DNA of 41,988 nt from Saprospiraceae bacterium (GCA_020627985.1 JAHDFV010000001.1:12968-54955); one strand, 5' to 3'; positions 1 through 9,792 are shown, numbered from the stretch's first letter. Translations and numbers: made by a program. The notes: generated by a model not told the origin, from the sequence alone.

Positions 1-1808
1 AATTTCACAAAAGTAACAGTATTATCTGCATTAATATCTGTATCAGACAATAATCCTTTCTTCCAAGTAGCTTCTTTTAATCCAGGATAGTTATTCTTTC
101 CTTTTTCTATAGTTTTCTTAACAACAGTCAAAAGATTTCCACTCTTATTGATTTTCTTTAAGACATCATTTGATGATTTCTTTTGTGCTAATTTTCTAGC
201 TTTCGCTAAAATCTTTTCACTCGTAGATTTAAGCGTATAAACGCTAGCATCAGCTCGATCATTCCATAAATAATTATCAGAATTTTCAGCAAAAAATTGA
301 GTTAAACCAATAGTATCTTTTGAAGCTTTATCCCATACTAACATTTTAGTGACTTCAAATAAAAGGATACCTTCTTCGTATTCTCTCATTAATGATCTAA
401 AATCAGGATACTTTTTAGAAAGTTGAGATTTTTCATATTCCAATGCTTTTTCATTAGAATAATCCTCTAGCATAATATTTACAACAGTTGAAATATCGTT
501 TGTTCTTCCAAAGTTACTTCTTTTTCTGGCCGTTCTTAAAAGCATATCTGTGAAATCGCCTAAAGAATGGTTGGTATCTTCGCCAAAAGAAAACAACGTT
601 TTATTGCTTTTCTTTGGTGCTCTCCATTTTGTTGTTAAAAATTCTTTATTCAAAGAGCGAACAAACTCATCATAAACAGGCTTGTTAATTTTATAATTAC
701 TTTCCGATTTTATTTTTTTAACCATAGCCGTTCTCGCTTCCATAAACCGAGAATCTTGCTCTATTTTTACTTGAAGTCTATTCTTCTCTTCTTCGTATTT
801 GCCTAAAGCTGGCTTACTTACTCTTTTAATAATATGCCATCCAGTAGTCGTTTGTATTGGACTAGAATAGTCTCCATCTTTTTGCAGGGAAAAAGCAGCA
901 TCTTCAAAAGCAGGTTCATTTACACCAATTCCAAAAAATCCTAGATAACCACCTTTCGCTGCACTTTGTTTATCATTAGAATATTCACGAGCCAGTTTGT
1001 CAAAATCACCTCCATCTTCTAATAATTTATAAACATTATCAATAATGGCTTTTGGATCTTTCTCTTCTTCTTTAGGGTTGTTGGGGCGAATTAATATGTG
1101 AGCAACTTCAACAGTTCCTTTAGCAGGTCTTCTTTCATTGACTTTAATGATATGATAGCCCATTGTTGTTTTAACGGGCTTAGAATATTTTCCAATAGGA
1201 GTATTATAAGCAGCAGATTCCATTTCATAAAAACCTGAAGGAAGCAAAGCAGCCATCCAACCAATTTTACCGCCATTTTTATTAGAGTAAGTGTCTTCAG
1301 AATTATTTAAGACCAATTGGGCGAAATCCCCTCCATTATTTAATTGCTTTTGAACAGCCATAATGTTCTTATAAGCTACCAATGTATCTTTTGGTGTTTT
1401 ACGTCCTTTAATACTAATCATGATGTGACTAATGTTAACATCTTCTTTAAGGCGTTCATATCCTTCTCGCAATAATCTTTCTTTTACTTCTTTATCAATT
1501 AAATATGAATCAGAAAGTTGTTTACGATATCCATCTAATTCTCTATTAAGAGCAGGGATCGTATCAATTTTCATTTCTTTAGCTTTCTGGACTTTTAGCT
1601 TAAATTTTATATATAAGTCTAAATATTCTTCAACAGATGCTTTTGAATAATCAGCTTTATCGCCATTAGTTTTAGAATAAATATAATTAAATTCGGAAGC
1701 TCTGACTTCTGTATCATCTACATTAAATAGAACAGGATCGGTTTGAGATTGTCCAATTGAAATTGAAAAAACAAAAAGAAGAATAGTGAATAATAATCTT
1801 ATTTGCAT
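1..1808 (-). CDS. Periplasmic peptidylprolyl isomerase, SurA/PpiC-like (C-terminus beyond window)
   Basis: An open frame of 602 codons runs from the ATG at 1806-1808 to the left edge without a stop, so the C-terminus is missing. The protein starts with a Sec signal peptide (MQIRLLFTILLFVFSISIGQ). An N-terminal helical region is followed by two parvulin (PpiC) domains, roughly residues 120-230 and 235-335; each has the family pattern of an I-x-H-I-L/M-I strand, a GG-DF-L stretch, and a closing G-Y/W-H-I-I-K strand. The remaining 270 residues are charged and helical and I cannot assign them. By family knowledge it is a periplasmic prolyl isomerase/chaperone for outer-membrane proteins. The two-domain architecture is typical of SurA-like proteins in Bacteroidota. 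Confidence 0.88.
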   Translation of the reverse strand, partial: MQIRLLFTILLFVFSISIGQSQTDPVLFNVDDTEVRASEFNYIYSKTNGDKADYSKASVEEYLDLYIKFKLKVQKAKEMKIDTIPALNRELDGYRKQLSDSYLIDKEVKERLLREGYERLKEDVNISHIMISIKGRKTPKDTLVAYKNIMAVQKQLNNGGDFAQLVLNNSEDTYSNKNGGKIGWMAALLPSGFYEMESAAYNTPIGKYSKPVKTTMGYHIIKVNERRPAKGTVEVAHILIRPNNPKEEEKDPKAIIDNVYKLLEDGGDFDKLAREYSNDKQSAAKGGYLGFFGIGVNEPAFEDAAFSLQKDGDYSSPIQTTTGWHIIKRVSKPALGKYEEEKNRLQVKIEQDSRFMEARTAMVKKIKSESNYKINKPVYDEFVRSLNKEFLTTKWRAPKKSNKTLFSFGEDTNHSLGDFTDMLLRTARKRSNFGRTNDISTVVNIMLEDYSNEKALEYEKSQLSKKYPDFRSLMREYEEGILLFEVTKMLVWDKASKDTIGLTQFFAENSDNYLWNDRADASVYTLKSTSEKILAKARKLAQKKSSNDVLKKINKSGNLLTVVKKTIEKGKNNYPGLKEATWKKGLLSDTDINADNTVTFVK

Positions 1809-1851
1809 GGTTTGTAATTTAAACTGATAGCTAAAGGGTTAAAATTTAACG

Positions 1852-1884
1852 CGAAATTATATAAACTTCAATATATAACCCAAA
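1852..1884 (-). promoter_or_regulatory. Candidate promoter of the parvulin gene
   Basis: On the minus strand, TTTG (1881-1884) lies 21 nt upstream of TAATTTCG (1852-1859), one mismatch from the Bacteroidota -7 box TAnnTTTG. The start codon is about 43 nt downstream. This is a match to a known consensus, not proof of transcription. Confidence 0.35.
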
Positions 1885-1890
1885 CATATG

Positions 1891-1907
1891 GATGCTATAA
1901 CAGCATC
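1891..1907. other. Small hairpin downstream of the cyclase gene
   Basis: GATGCT (1891-1896) and AGCATC (1902-1907) form a 6-bp stem with a 5-nt loop just past the cyclase stop codon. No T-run follows on the minus strand, so terminator function is doubtful. Confidence 0.25.
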
Positions 1908-1911
1908 TTTG

Positions 1912-2664
1912 CTAAAATATTTCATATAAAACGGGTTTACTAGGGCTAACGTCTATTTCAAAAGAGGCAATTTGAATATTTAGAAGGTAGTTTCCGTCTT
2001 TAACTCGATCTGGAATAAAAATTAATTCAGTTATTGTTCGTTCAGATTTCGTGTTATTTGGGTATTCCCAAAAGGATTTGTGTGCCGCTAATGCACCTCC
2101 ATCTTCCTCACGATCTACAGATGGTAAATCAATTAATAAATGTTGAATCCCTTCTTGAATTAAATAACGAATGGCTTCTGCTTCAACATAAGTTGGATTC
2201 GTTCCCGAATAATGATGATCTTTTTTAGAGGTATGATTCGGTGAAGTACGAATAGCAATAGCATCGTTTTGATATTCTGTAGATGAATATGCTTTTTTAA
2301 TTTGTTCTAATGTTATCACTTTATCATTTTCACGAGTTTCAGGCTCAATTGTAATTACAGAACAGAGAAACCAAAATTTTGTTAAACATTGGTTGATCGT
2401 ATATTTTTCTTTAGCAATATGACCAACACATTCAGTATGCGTTCCATTACCATGTGGATTTAAAGAAACATTCATAAAGTTTAGAGAGCCTCCTTTTTCA
2501 GTAGAACCAATAAAATCATCTGAAATAACAGGAGAAACTTCCATAAAAGGAGCATAAAAGCAATTCACGTTTTTTTCACCTGTCCGTAAAGGAATTGAAA
2601 TATCTATAGGTTGCGATAAATCTGCTTTGTACGATTTTCCTTTATGGAATATTTGTATGTTCAT
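1912..2664 (-). CDS. Cyclase family protein (kynurenine formamidase-like metal hydrolase)
   Basis: The 250-residue protein has the length and fold signature of the cyclase/KynB family, which hydrolyses amide or ester bonds with a divalent metal. The metal-binding segment reads HGNGTHTECVGH (residues 71-82). Against the canonical HxGTHxDxPxH the first His is shifted by one, Asp is replaced by Glu78 and Pro by Val80; H76 and H82 are kept. I believe this variant recurs in Bacteroidota, so it is probably functional but may not act on formylkynurenine. No tryptophan-degradation gene is nearby, so the substrate is unknown. It is divergent from the following lipoprotein gene. Confidence 0.78.
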   Translation of the reverse strand: MNIQIFHKGKSYKADLSQPIDISIPLRTGEKNVNCFYAPFMEVSPVISDDFIGSTEKGGSLNFMNVSLNPHGNGTHTECVGHIAKEKYTINQCLTKFWFLCSVITIEPETRENDKVITLEQIKKAYSSTEYQNDAIAIRTSPNHTSKKDHHYSGTNPTYVEAEAIRYLIQEGIQHLLIDLPSVDREEDGGALAAHKSFWEYPNNTKSERTITELIFIPDRVKDGNYLLNIQIASFEIDVSPSKPVLYEIF

Positions 2665-2752
2665 ATTAAATTTGAATATTTGATATTCATTTAGCTTAAC
2701 TTAGAGTTCCTAATAAAACTATTCGAAATAGAATCTTGTAAACAAATAATGG

Positions 2753-3208
2753 ATGAAAGTAAGATATCTTTATGTAATTACCTTACTATTTTTTTTGTCC
2801 TGCCAATCTGATACAGAACAAAAAGAAGGAAAACGAGAACCCAAAGAAATAACGACTCAATGGTTAAATAGTTGGGACAAAGATGATTTTACAAGTTTGA
2901 AATCTATAAGTACAGGAAACACTTTAAAGTATGTTTCTGAAATGGAATCGTTTTATAAAGGTGTTAAAGAAACGAATCCCAAACCATCCATTACTATTAA
3001 AAAAATGAATTGTGATAAAGTTGACGACCAATTAGTGCAGTGTAAATACTGTTGTAATAAAGGGGAAAAAGAGATTTTTACGCTTATAAAAGAAAGGGGG
3101 CAATGGAAAGTAGCTGATATCATGGTTGATCTTGAATTGTTTGATCAAAAAGACAAAAAAAAGGAAGAAGATTTGGACAAGTTTTTGAATAAAAAATTAT
3201 CAAATTAA
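2753..3208 (+). CDS. Small lipoprotein, DUF4878-like
   Basis: The 151-residue product begins with a hydrophobic signal and the lipobox LFFLSC, with Cys17 as the predicted lipidated residue. The rest resembles the NTF2-like DUF4878 fold: a helix with a W-x3-W motif (TQWLNSW), then beta strands ending in ERGQWKVADIMVD. An unusual cysteine cluster, CKYCC, lies near residue 100. The C-terminal tail is very rich in Lys, Asp and Glu. It lies 11 bases before nadD and is probably co-transcribed with it. Function is unknown. Confidence 0.7.
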   Translation: MKVRYLYVITLLFFLSCQSDTEQKEGKREPKEITTQWLNSWDKDDFTSLKSISTGNTLKYVSEMESFYKGVKETNPKPSITIKKMNCDKVDDQLVQCKYCCNKGEKEIFTLIKERGQWKVADIMVDLELFDQKDKKKEEDLDKFLNKKLSN

Positions 3209-3219
3209 TATAAAGAAAA

Positions 3220-3822
3220 GTGAATAGAATAGGCTTGTTTTTTGGTTCTTTTAATCCTGTACATATCGGGCATATGATTATTGCTGAATTTATGGCAGAA
3301 AGGGCAAATATTGATAGAGTTTGGATGGTAGTGAGCCCTCAAAATCCTCATAAAAAGAAAAGTACACTTGCCAATGATTATGATCGACTACATTTGGTTA
3401 AATTAGCTATTGGAGATAATCCGAAATTAGATGCATCTAATATAGAATTTAATCTACCCAAGCCATCTTACACGATAGATACCTTAACATACTTAAAAGA
3501 GAAATATCCAGACAAAGAATTTTCATTGATTATGGGAGGAGATAATCTAGGGACGCTTCATAAATGGAAAAATTATGAATTAATATTAAAACATCATAGG
3601 ATATTGGTCTATAAACGTCCAGATTATGATTTAGGGGATTTACAAAATCACCCGAATGTTGATTTATTTGATGCACCTCTTTTAAGCATTTCCGCTAGCT
3701 ATATTCGAAAACAAATGAAACAAGGTCATTCTATAAGATATATGGTAGCAGATGCTGTCCATGAAGCTATAGTTGCAGACAAGATTTATCAAAAATTATG
3801 GGATTTAAAAGAGAATGAATAA
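3220..3822 (+). CDS. nadD: Nicotinate-nucleotide adenylyltransferase
   Basis: NadD adenylates nicotinate mononucleotide to deamido-NAD. The 200-residue protein shows the nucleotidyltransferase signature GSFNPVHIGH (residues 9-18) and, near the C-terminus, the ISASYIR segment corresponding to the family's ISSTxIR motif. Length is normal. The start codon is GTG (3220-3222). The stop overlaps the next gene's ATG by 8 bases, suggesting translational coupling. NadB is encoded two genes downstream, so this is a small NAD-synthesis cluster. Confidence 0.95.
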   Translation: MNRIGLFFGSFNPVHIGHMIIAEFMAERANIDRVWMVVSPQNPHKKKSTLANDYDRLHLVKLAIGDNPKLDASNIEFNLPKPSYTIDTLTYLKEKYPDKEFSLIMGGDNLGTLHKWKNYELILKHHRILVYKRPDYDLGDLQNHPNVDLFDAPLLSISASYIRKQMKQGHSIRYMVADAVHEAIVADKIYQKLWDLKENE

Positions 3823-4897
3823 ACCGTTTTCTGAATATAATTCCATAAGGATTAAAGGTGTTTTTTACAATAAAGAAAACTTGTTAGAATGGGTGGAGAA
3901 TGAAGCAATTCCTTCTTCTGAAGAATGGCTGAAAAACATTGGATTATTCCTGAATGATTGGTTAAATCCAAACCCTCATATTTTTGTAAAAACTTCAGGC
4001 TCTACAGGAAAACCCAAATCCATTTACATGGATAAACAAAAAATGATTCATTCTGCTTTAGCAACAGGTGATTATTTTGATTTAAAACCAAAAGATAAAG
4101 CACTATTGTGTCTACCTGCTAATTTTATTGCTGGTAAAATGATGATCATTCGAGCAATGGTTTTAGACTTAGATCTTTTTATTACCTCACCTAAAGGGAA
4201 TCCGTTTAAAGAAATAAATGAAATCTTTGATTTTGTAGCTATGGTGCCGCTTCAAGTAGATAAGATTATTGATGCTCAAATGCATCAAATTAGAAAATTA
4301 ATTATTGGTGGAGCAGCTATTTCAAGTAAATTGCAGCAAAAAATATTAAAAGTAGAAACGCAATGTTTTGCTACTTATGGAATGACCGAAACCATTACAC
4401 ATATTGCAGTTAAAAAATTAAATAAAATAAATGATTCTAATCAATATTATGAAGCGCTTAAAGAAGTAGAATTCTCTTTAGATAATAGAAATTGTTTAGT
4501 TATAAATGCTCCTAGAGTTAATGAAGATAAAGTAGTGACAAATGATGTAGTTCGATTAATTTCTCCAAATAAATTTGAATGGTTAGGAAGATGGGACAAT
4601 GTAATTAATTCAGGAGGATTAAAGATTCATCCAGAAAAAATAGAAGAAAAAATTATAAGTTTAATTCAACAACGCCATTTTATTTATAGCCGAAAACATG
4701 ATACTTTAGGTGAGGAAGTGATTCTCATTTTAGAAGGCGAATTAACAAAAAATGATCAAGAAAATATTTATCAACAATTAGGAAATGTTTTAACTAAATA
4801 TGAGATGCCCCGAAAAATATTTAATATTAGACAATTTTTAGAAACACCTAATGGAAAACTGAAACGAAAAGAAACCTACTTGCTATTAAAACAATAG
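3815..4897 (+). CDS. menE: AMP-binding ligase, probable o-succinylbenzoate-CoA ligase
   Basis: This is a 360-residue acyl-adenylate-forming enzyme. The P-loop-like motif TSGSTGKPKS is at residues 60-69, the ATP-binding ATYGMTET near residue 188, a GRWDNVINSGGLKI hinge region follows, and the C-terminal catalytic lysine lies in PNGKLKRK near residue 348. It is shorter than canonical MenE (about 450-500 residues), but compact versions are usual in Bacteroidota. The inferred role is activation of o-succinylbenzoate to its CoA thioester in menaquinone synthesis. The rest of the men pathway is not in the window, so substrate assignment rests on family resemblance. Confidence 0.72.
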   Translation: MNKPFSEYNSIRIKGVFYNKENLLEWVENEAIPSSEEWLKNIGLFLNDWLNPNPHIFVKTSGSTGKPKSIYMDKQKMIHSALATGDYFDLKPKDKALLCLPANFIAGKMMIIRAMVLDLDLFITSPKGNPFKEINEIFDFVAMVPLQVDKIIDAQMHQIRKLIIGGAAISSKLQQKILKVETQCFATYGMTETITHIAVKKLNKINDSNQYYEALKEVEFSLDNRNCLVINAPRVNEDKVVTNDVVRLISPNKFEWLGRWDNVINSGGLKIHPEKIEEKIISLIQQRHFIYSRKHDTLGEEVILILEGELTKNDQENIYQQLGNVLTKYEMPRKIFNIRQFLETPNGKLKRKETYLLLKQ

Positions 4898-4958
4898 GAT
4901 TAGCTTTTATTTTTTCCTTGATAAAAAGGATATTTATTTTGTCAAAAAAAGAATTGAA

Positions 4959-6566
4959 TTGAAAAAGACGACAGATGTATTAATACTCGGATCTGGGATT
5001 GCTGGATTGACTTTAGCTATTAAAACAGCAGAAGCTAGACCTGATCTAAAAATATCAATTGTTACTAAGGTTGAACAAGGAGAAAGTAATACAAAATATG
5101 CACAAGGTGGTGTTGCTGCGGTATGGAATCATGAAGCAGACGATTTTGGTAAACACATAGCTGATACATTAGATGCTGGAGATGGGTTATGTACAGAAGA
5201 AGTCGTTAAAATTGTTGTAGAAGAAGGACCAACGAGAGTTCGTGAAATTATAGATTGGGGCACCCGGTTTGATAAAAGCAAAGAAACCAAAGATTACAAT
5301 CTAGGAATGGAAGGAGGTCATTCGGAATACAGAATTCTTCATTATAAAGATTTAACAGGATGGGAAATCCAAAGAGCTTTAATGGAAAAAGCAAAATCTT
5401 TAGATAATATTGATTTATATGAACACTATTTTGCCATTAACCTTTTGACTCCTCATAATTTAGGCTTTAATATTACAAGAGTTACACCCAATATAGATTG
5501 TTATGGCGCTTATATTCTGAATAAAGAAGATGGAGATATCATAACTTTTTTGTCTAAAATTACTGTAGTTGCTACTGGCGGAGCGGGCCAAATTTATAGA
5601 AATACAACAAATCCAGTTATAGCAACAGGAGATGGTATAGCAATGGTATACAGAGCAAATGGTCGAGTAGAAAGTATGGAATTTGTTCAATTTCATCCTA
5701 CAGCACTATATAATCCTGCGGGAGAAAATCCAGATTTTTTAGTTTCGGAAGCAGTAAGAGGATATGGTGCTATTTTACGAGATATTGATGGAAAAGAATT
5801 CATGGAAAGATATGATCCTCGTAAATCGTTGGCACCAAGAGATATTGTTGCGAGAGCCATAGATAATGAAATGAAAAAAAGTGGTGCAGAACACCTATAC
5901 CTTGATTGTACTCATTTAGATAAAGAGGGCTTTTACGCACACTTCCCAACTATTTATGATAAATGTATTTCTTTAGGAATTGATCCAATGAAGGATTATA
6001 TACCCGTTACACCTGCTTGTCATTATATGTGCGGTGGAATTAAAGTTGATACTAAGGGTAGAACAACCATAAACCGTTTATATGCATGTGGCGAATGTAC
6101 ATATACTGGACTTCATGGTGCAAACCGTTTAGCTTCAAATTCATTATTAGAAGCAATGGTTTATGCACATCGAATTCATGAAGATATTTTAAATGAAGTT
6201 GAAAATTTTGATATAAAACATGAGATACCTGATTGGGATGCTACAGGTACAATGCAACCCAAAGAAATGGTCTTGATTACGCAAAGTATGAAAGAACTTA
6301 AAGAAATCATGAGCAGTTATGTAGGTATTGTTCGATCAAATGTAAGAATCAAAAGAGCTTTAGATCGGCTAAAATTATTGTTTGATGAAACAGAAGATTT
6401 ATATCGTTCAACAACTATTTCACCACAGTTATGTGAATTAAGAAATTTAATTTCTATTGGATATTTAGTGACAAAATCTGCTTCAATGAGAAGAGAAAGT
6501 AGAGGTTTACATTTTACAACAGATTACCCTGAAAATTTAAACTTTATAGACGTTACTATTTTGTAA
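4959..6566 (+). CDS. nadB: L-aspartate oxidase
   Basis: NadB oxidises L-aspartate to iminoaspartate in de novo NAD synthesis. The 535-residue flavoprotein has the N-terminal FAD-binding GSGIAGLTLAIKTAEA, the KYAQGGVAAVW segment typical of NadB, the VQFHPTALY active-site stretch, and the HGANRLASNSLLEAMVY motif with C-terminal FAD contacts. The C-terminal three-helix domain is intact. The start is TTG at 4959 followed by AAA; no upstream ATG extends the frame. NadA is not in the window. Confidence 0.95.
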   Translation: MKKTTDVLILGSGIAGLTLAIKTAEARPDLKISIVTKVEQGESNTKYAQGGVAAVWNHEADDFGKHIADTLDAGDGLCTEEVVKIVVEEGPTRVREIIDWGTRFDKSKETKDYNLGMEGGHSEYRILHYKDLTGWEIQRALMEKAKSLDNIDLYEHYFAINLLTPHNLGFNITRVTPNIDCYGAYILNKEDGDIITFLSKITVVATGGAGQIYRNTTNPVIATGDGIAMVYRANGRVESMEFVQFHPTALYNPAGENPDFLVSEAVRGYGAILRDIDGKEFMERYDPRKSLAPRDIVARAIDNEMKKSGAEHLYLDCTHLDKEGFYAHFPTIYDKCISLGIDPMKDYIPVTPACHYMCGGIKVDTKGRTTINRLYACGECTYTGLHGANRLASNSLLEAMVYAHRIHEDILNEVENFDIKHEIPDWDATGTMQPKEMVLITQSMKELKEIMSSYVGIVRSNVRIKRALDRLKLLFDETEDLYRSTTISPQLCELRNLISIGYLVTKSASMRRESRGLHFTTDYPENLNFIDVTIL

Positions 6567-6575
6567 AAATCAATC

Positions 6576-6596
6576 TTACACATTCGTTTTGTGTAA
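6576..6596. other. Short inverted repeat between nadB and the receptor gene
   Basis: TTACACA (6576-6582) and TGTGTAA (6590-6596) form a perfect 7-bp dyad 13 bases before the receptor start codon. It could be an operator or a weak hairpin; there is no T-run for termination. Confidence 0.25.
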
Positions 6597-6609
6597 TCAA
6601 TAAAGGCAA

Positions 6610-9078
6610 ATGAGAGGTATTTTAATCGTAGCAATGATATTGTTACCATTTATAGGTTTTTCTCAATCTATATTAAAGGGTAAAGTCATTGATGAATTGA
6701 CTAATGAAGGCTTAATTGGGGTAAGTATTAGTGCAGGGGATAATAATGGAACAAGTTCAGAGTTGGATGGTGAATATTTGTTGTCTCTTGAAAAAGGAAC
6801 CCATGTCATCACCTTTAGTTACTTAGGTTATGCAGAAGTAAAGGAAACAGTCATAGCTGATGGTATAAATGAAATAATTTTAGATATAAGATTAGAAGAA
6901 GAATCAGAGCTTTTACAAATTACAACGGTAACAGGCAGTCGATATGAAAGAGATTTTACAACTGAGCCTGTTTCTATGGCAGTAATTCGTCCCGAATTTA
7001 TAGAAAGAAATGCCAATACAGACTTAGCTCAAGTAATTGAAAGAGTACCTGGAGTACAAGTAGTAGATGGTCAAGCCAATATTAGAAGTGGTGGTGGTTT
7101 CGCATATGGGGCAGGAAGTAGAGTAGCTGTTGTAGTAGATGAACAGCCCTTATTATCTGCTGAATTAAGTGATGTGAAATGGAATTTTATACCCATAGAA
7201 AATGCTTCTCAAATCGAAATCATTAAAGGAGCCGCATCTGTTTTATATGGTTCAGGTGGTTTAAATGGTGTGATTAATGTAAGAACAGCCTATCCAACGT
7301 CAGAACCTTATACAAAACTGACATATTACACGGGGCTCTATCATATTTCTGGTAAAGAAAAAGTTTCTCCTACTGATCCTGATAGTATTATTCGATATAA
7401 TAGACAATGGTATAGGGAGAGTAGAGATAGCGTAGGAGCACGTCCTTTTTTCTCTGGAATATATTTTGCCCATCGAGAAAAATTATCAGATAATTTTGAA
7501 TTAGTCTTAGGTGCTAATTTACACTATGATCGTAGCTTCTTAAAAGATGCAGACGAACAACGTTACCGTTTTAATTTTAATACAAAATATCGTCTACCTA
7601 AGAATGAAAAAATTTCTATTGGATTGAATGGAAATCTAATGTACCACAATAAAGCTGATTTTTTTATTTGGGATAATGCCTACGAAAAAGCATACGAACA
7701 CCTAGGAGACCCTTCTTCATTTAATTATTATACGATCACAATAGATCCTTATTTAACTGCTTTTGATGGAGTAGGGAATAAGCATTCTCTAAAACTAAGA
7801 TATTTTACAATAGCGAAATATGTAAGTACAGGAAAATCCCCTACAGCGTTGTATAGTGGAGAATATCAATTCCAAAAGAAATTTGAAGACATCGGTTTAG
7901 CATTGACAACAGGTATTTCTTATCAACATGTTTTTGCAAAAAGTAATCTCTTTTCGAGCGAAGTAATTGAATCACCAACTGATACCGTTACGATTTATGA
8001 TACTCAAAGAATAAATGTGTCTTCATTCTACCTCCAAGCGGATAAAACTTTCTTTAATGAAAAATTAAATCTTACACTAGGCACAAGAATAGAGAATTTT
8101 AAATTTCCTAATGAAAATGCTAGAACAATACCTGTATTGCGAGGTGGTGCAAATTATGCTGTAACAAAAAGAGATTTTGTAAGAGCGTCGTATGGACAGG
8201 GCTATAGAATACCAAGTTTAGCTGAAAAATACATAGATGATGAAATTACAGAAGGCTTGAATGTTTATCCTAATCCTGATTTAAAAACGGAGAAAGGCTA
8301 TAGTGTTGAGATAGGATATAAAAGAGCTTTTGGAAAAAAGAAATGGAAAGGATTTATTGACTTTACTACATTTTGGATGGATTATGATGATCTGACAGAA
8401 TTTGAATTTGGAATTCATAGACCAGATAGCATTACTGGTGATACTACATTGTTAGATTATATTCGATACATAGGATTTAAAACTAAAAATGTAAGTAGAG
8501 CTAGAATAGCTGGTTTTGAATTATCTGCTTTTGGTGAAGGAAAAATTGGTAATATTCCTACACGATTTTGGGGAGGTTACACCTATTCATATCCTGGAGA
8601 TTTATCTGAAGATCCTTCACAAGATAAAATAGGAATTTACATTAAAAATGTATTTAAAGGTTTAGCACTTTCTCCTTCTGATCCAGAAGCAGGGAATTTA
8701 CTAAATTTCAGAGCGCTACATACGGCAAGATTTGATGCAGAGGTCGATGTCAAAGATTTTACTTTTGGAGCAGCACTAAATTACAATGGATTCATGTATG
8801 ATGTTGATAATCTATTTAAAGGAGAAGGAGAAGTTGTGGAAACGCTTATTTTGATTAATAATGAACTGGTTGTAGGAATAGTTGAAGGGCTATCAGATTT
8901 TAGGCAAAAAAATATTAGAGGAGATTGGGTTTTGGATATTAGAGCATCTTATAAATTCAAAGAAAAAAATAAAGTAGATCTTATGCTAAATAATGCTTTA
9001 AATAGAGAATACGCAGTAAGGCCTTTAAAAATGAGCCCACCTTTGACATTTAATTTTAGATATAATAGAGTTTTCTAA
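6610..9078 (+). CDS. TonB-dependent outer-membrane receptor
   Basis: The 822-residue protein has a signal peptide ending near FIGFSQS and a carboxypeptidase-like regulatory domain at about residues 20-95 (LKGKVIDELTNEGLIGVSIS ... DGEYLLSL). A plug domain follows at about 110-225, with VIERVPGVQVVDGQANIRSG and the IEIIKGAASVLYGSGGLNGV segment. A beta-barrel of about 600 residues ends in an aromatic residue (RYNRVF), as outer-membrane proteins do. The substrate cannot be read from sequence. No SusD-like gene is adjacent, so a siderophore, metal complex or vitamin is more likely than a glycan. Intact, normal length. Confidence 0.93.
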   Translation: MRGILIVAMILLPFIGFSQSILKGKVIDELTNEGLIGVSISAGDNNGTSSELDGEYLLSLEKGTHVITFSYLGYAEVKETVIADGINEIILDIRLEEESELLQITTVTGSRYERDFTTEPVSMAVIRPEFIERNANTDLAQVIERVPGVQVVDGQANIRSGGGFAYGAGSRVAVVVDEQPLLSAELSDVKWNFIPIENASQIEIIKGAASVLYGSGGLNGVINVRTAYPTSEPYTKLTYYTGLYHISGKEKVSPTDPDSIIRYNRQWYRESRDSVGARPFFSGIYFAHREKLSDNFELVLGANLHYDRSFLKDADEQRYRFNFNTKYRLPKNEKISIGLNGNLMYHNKADFFIWDNAYEKAYEHLGDPSSFNYYTITIDPYLTAFDGVGNKHSLKLRYFTIAKYVSTGKSPTALYSGEYQFQKKFEDIGLALTTGISYQHVFAKSNLFSSEVIESPTDTVTIYDTQRINVSSFYLQADKTFFNEKLNLTLGTRIENFKFPNENARTIPVLRGGANYAVTKRDFVRASYGQGYRIPSLAEKYIDDEITEGLNVYPNPDLKTEKGYSVEIGYKRAFGKKKWKGFIDFTTFWMDYDDLTEFEFGIHRPDSITGDTTLLDYIRYIGFKTKNVSRARIAGFELSAFGEGKIGNIPTRFWGGYTYSYPGDLSEDPSQDKIGIYIKNVFKGLALSPSDPEAGNLLNFRALHTARFDAEVDVKDFTFGAALNYNGFMYDVDNLFKGEGEVVETLILINNELVVGIVEGLSDFRQKNIRGDWVLDIRASYKFKEKNKVDLMLNNALNREYAVRPLKMSPPLTFNFRYNRVF

Positions 9079-9153
9079 TGTTTTAACACTTGAAAACTAA
9101 ATTTAGAACGCAATCGTTTTAGTTTCGTTCTTTTATAAATCGAATCTAGCTTT

Positions 9154-9792
9154 ATGCAAAAGATAAAATATAGTATCATCCTTTTATTTCTTCTTTTATT
9201 AACCTTTAATTTTGGCTATTCACAAGAAGAAAGTCTTTCTAAAAAAATAGAAACAATATTGTCGACTCTTTCAGAAAATGAGAAAAAAGAGCTTTTAAGT
9301 TTTGCAGAATATTTAAAAACTAAGGCAACAGAATCAGACGAAGAAAAACAAGAAAGAATTTACAAGGCGGATAATAATATTCCAACAGATGAATCCGTTT
9401 CTAAAATCATGGAATACTCTAGATATTTAACGGGAACACAAAAAACACCAAAAGAAAAAATGCTTAAAGACAATATTCCAAAAACAATCGTCAAATTTAA
9501 AACGAGAACGATGGATTTTGAAAAAGCAAAAGATGGTGATGTCTTAAAATTCACATACCGTTTTACAAATACTGGAAGAAATCCTTTAGTATTTTATGAT
9601 GTAACTACTCCCTGCGGATGCACGACTCCAGATTGGTCTTCTGAACCTGTCTTACCTGGTGAGTCTGGAGAGCTACATGTTACATTTGATACCAAAACTA
9701 AGGTAGGAAAACAGACAAAACTTGTTAAAATTCTAACAAATACTGACCCGAGTGAAATTTCTTTATTTATTAAAGGAGTAGTAGAACCCTAA
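9154..9792 (+). CDS. DUF1573 domain protein, secreted
   Basis: The 212-residue protein has a signal peptide ending near FNFGYSQ, then a charged helical stretch (about residues 25-70), then a DUF1573 Ig-like domain (about 105-210). The DUF1573 hallmark is TTPCGCTTPDW followed by PGESGELHVTFDT, ending in LFIKGVV. Proteins of this type are periplasmic or surface beta-sandwich proteins of uncertain role, very common in Bacteroidota. The paired cysteines of CGC could bind metal or form a disulfide; that is inference. Confidence 0.85.
   Translation: MQKIKYSIILLFLLLLTFNFGYSQEESLSKKIETILSTLSENEKKELLSFAEYLKTKATESDEEKQERIYKADNNIPTDESVSKIMEYSRYLTGTQKTPKEKMLKDNIPKTIVKFKTRTMDFEKAKDGDVLKFTYRFTNTGRNPLVFYDVTTPCGCTTPDWSSEPVLPGESGELHVTFDTKTKVGKQTKLVKILTNTDPSEISLFIKGVVEP

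Noticed and set aside
9094-9125. AAACTAAA/TTTAGTTT inverted repeat as a terminator of the receptor gene
   Set aside because: An 8-bp A/T-only stem with a 16-nt loop and no proper T-run is too weak to call.
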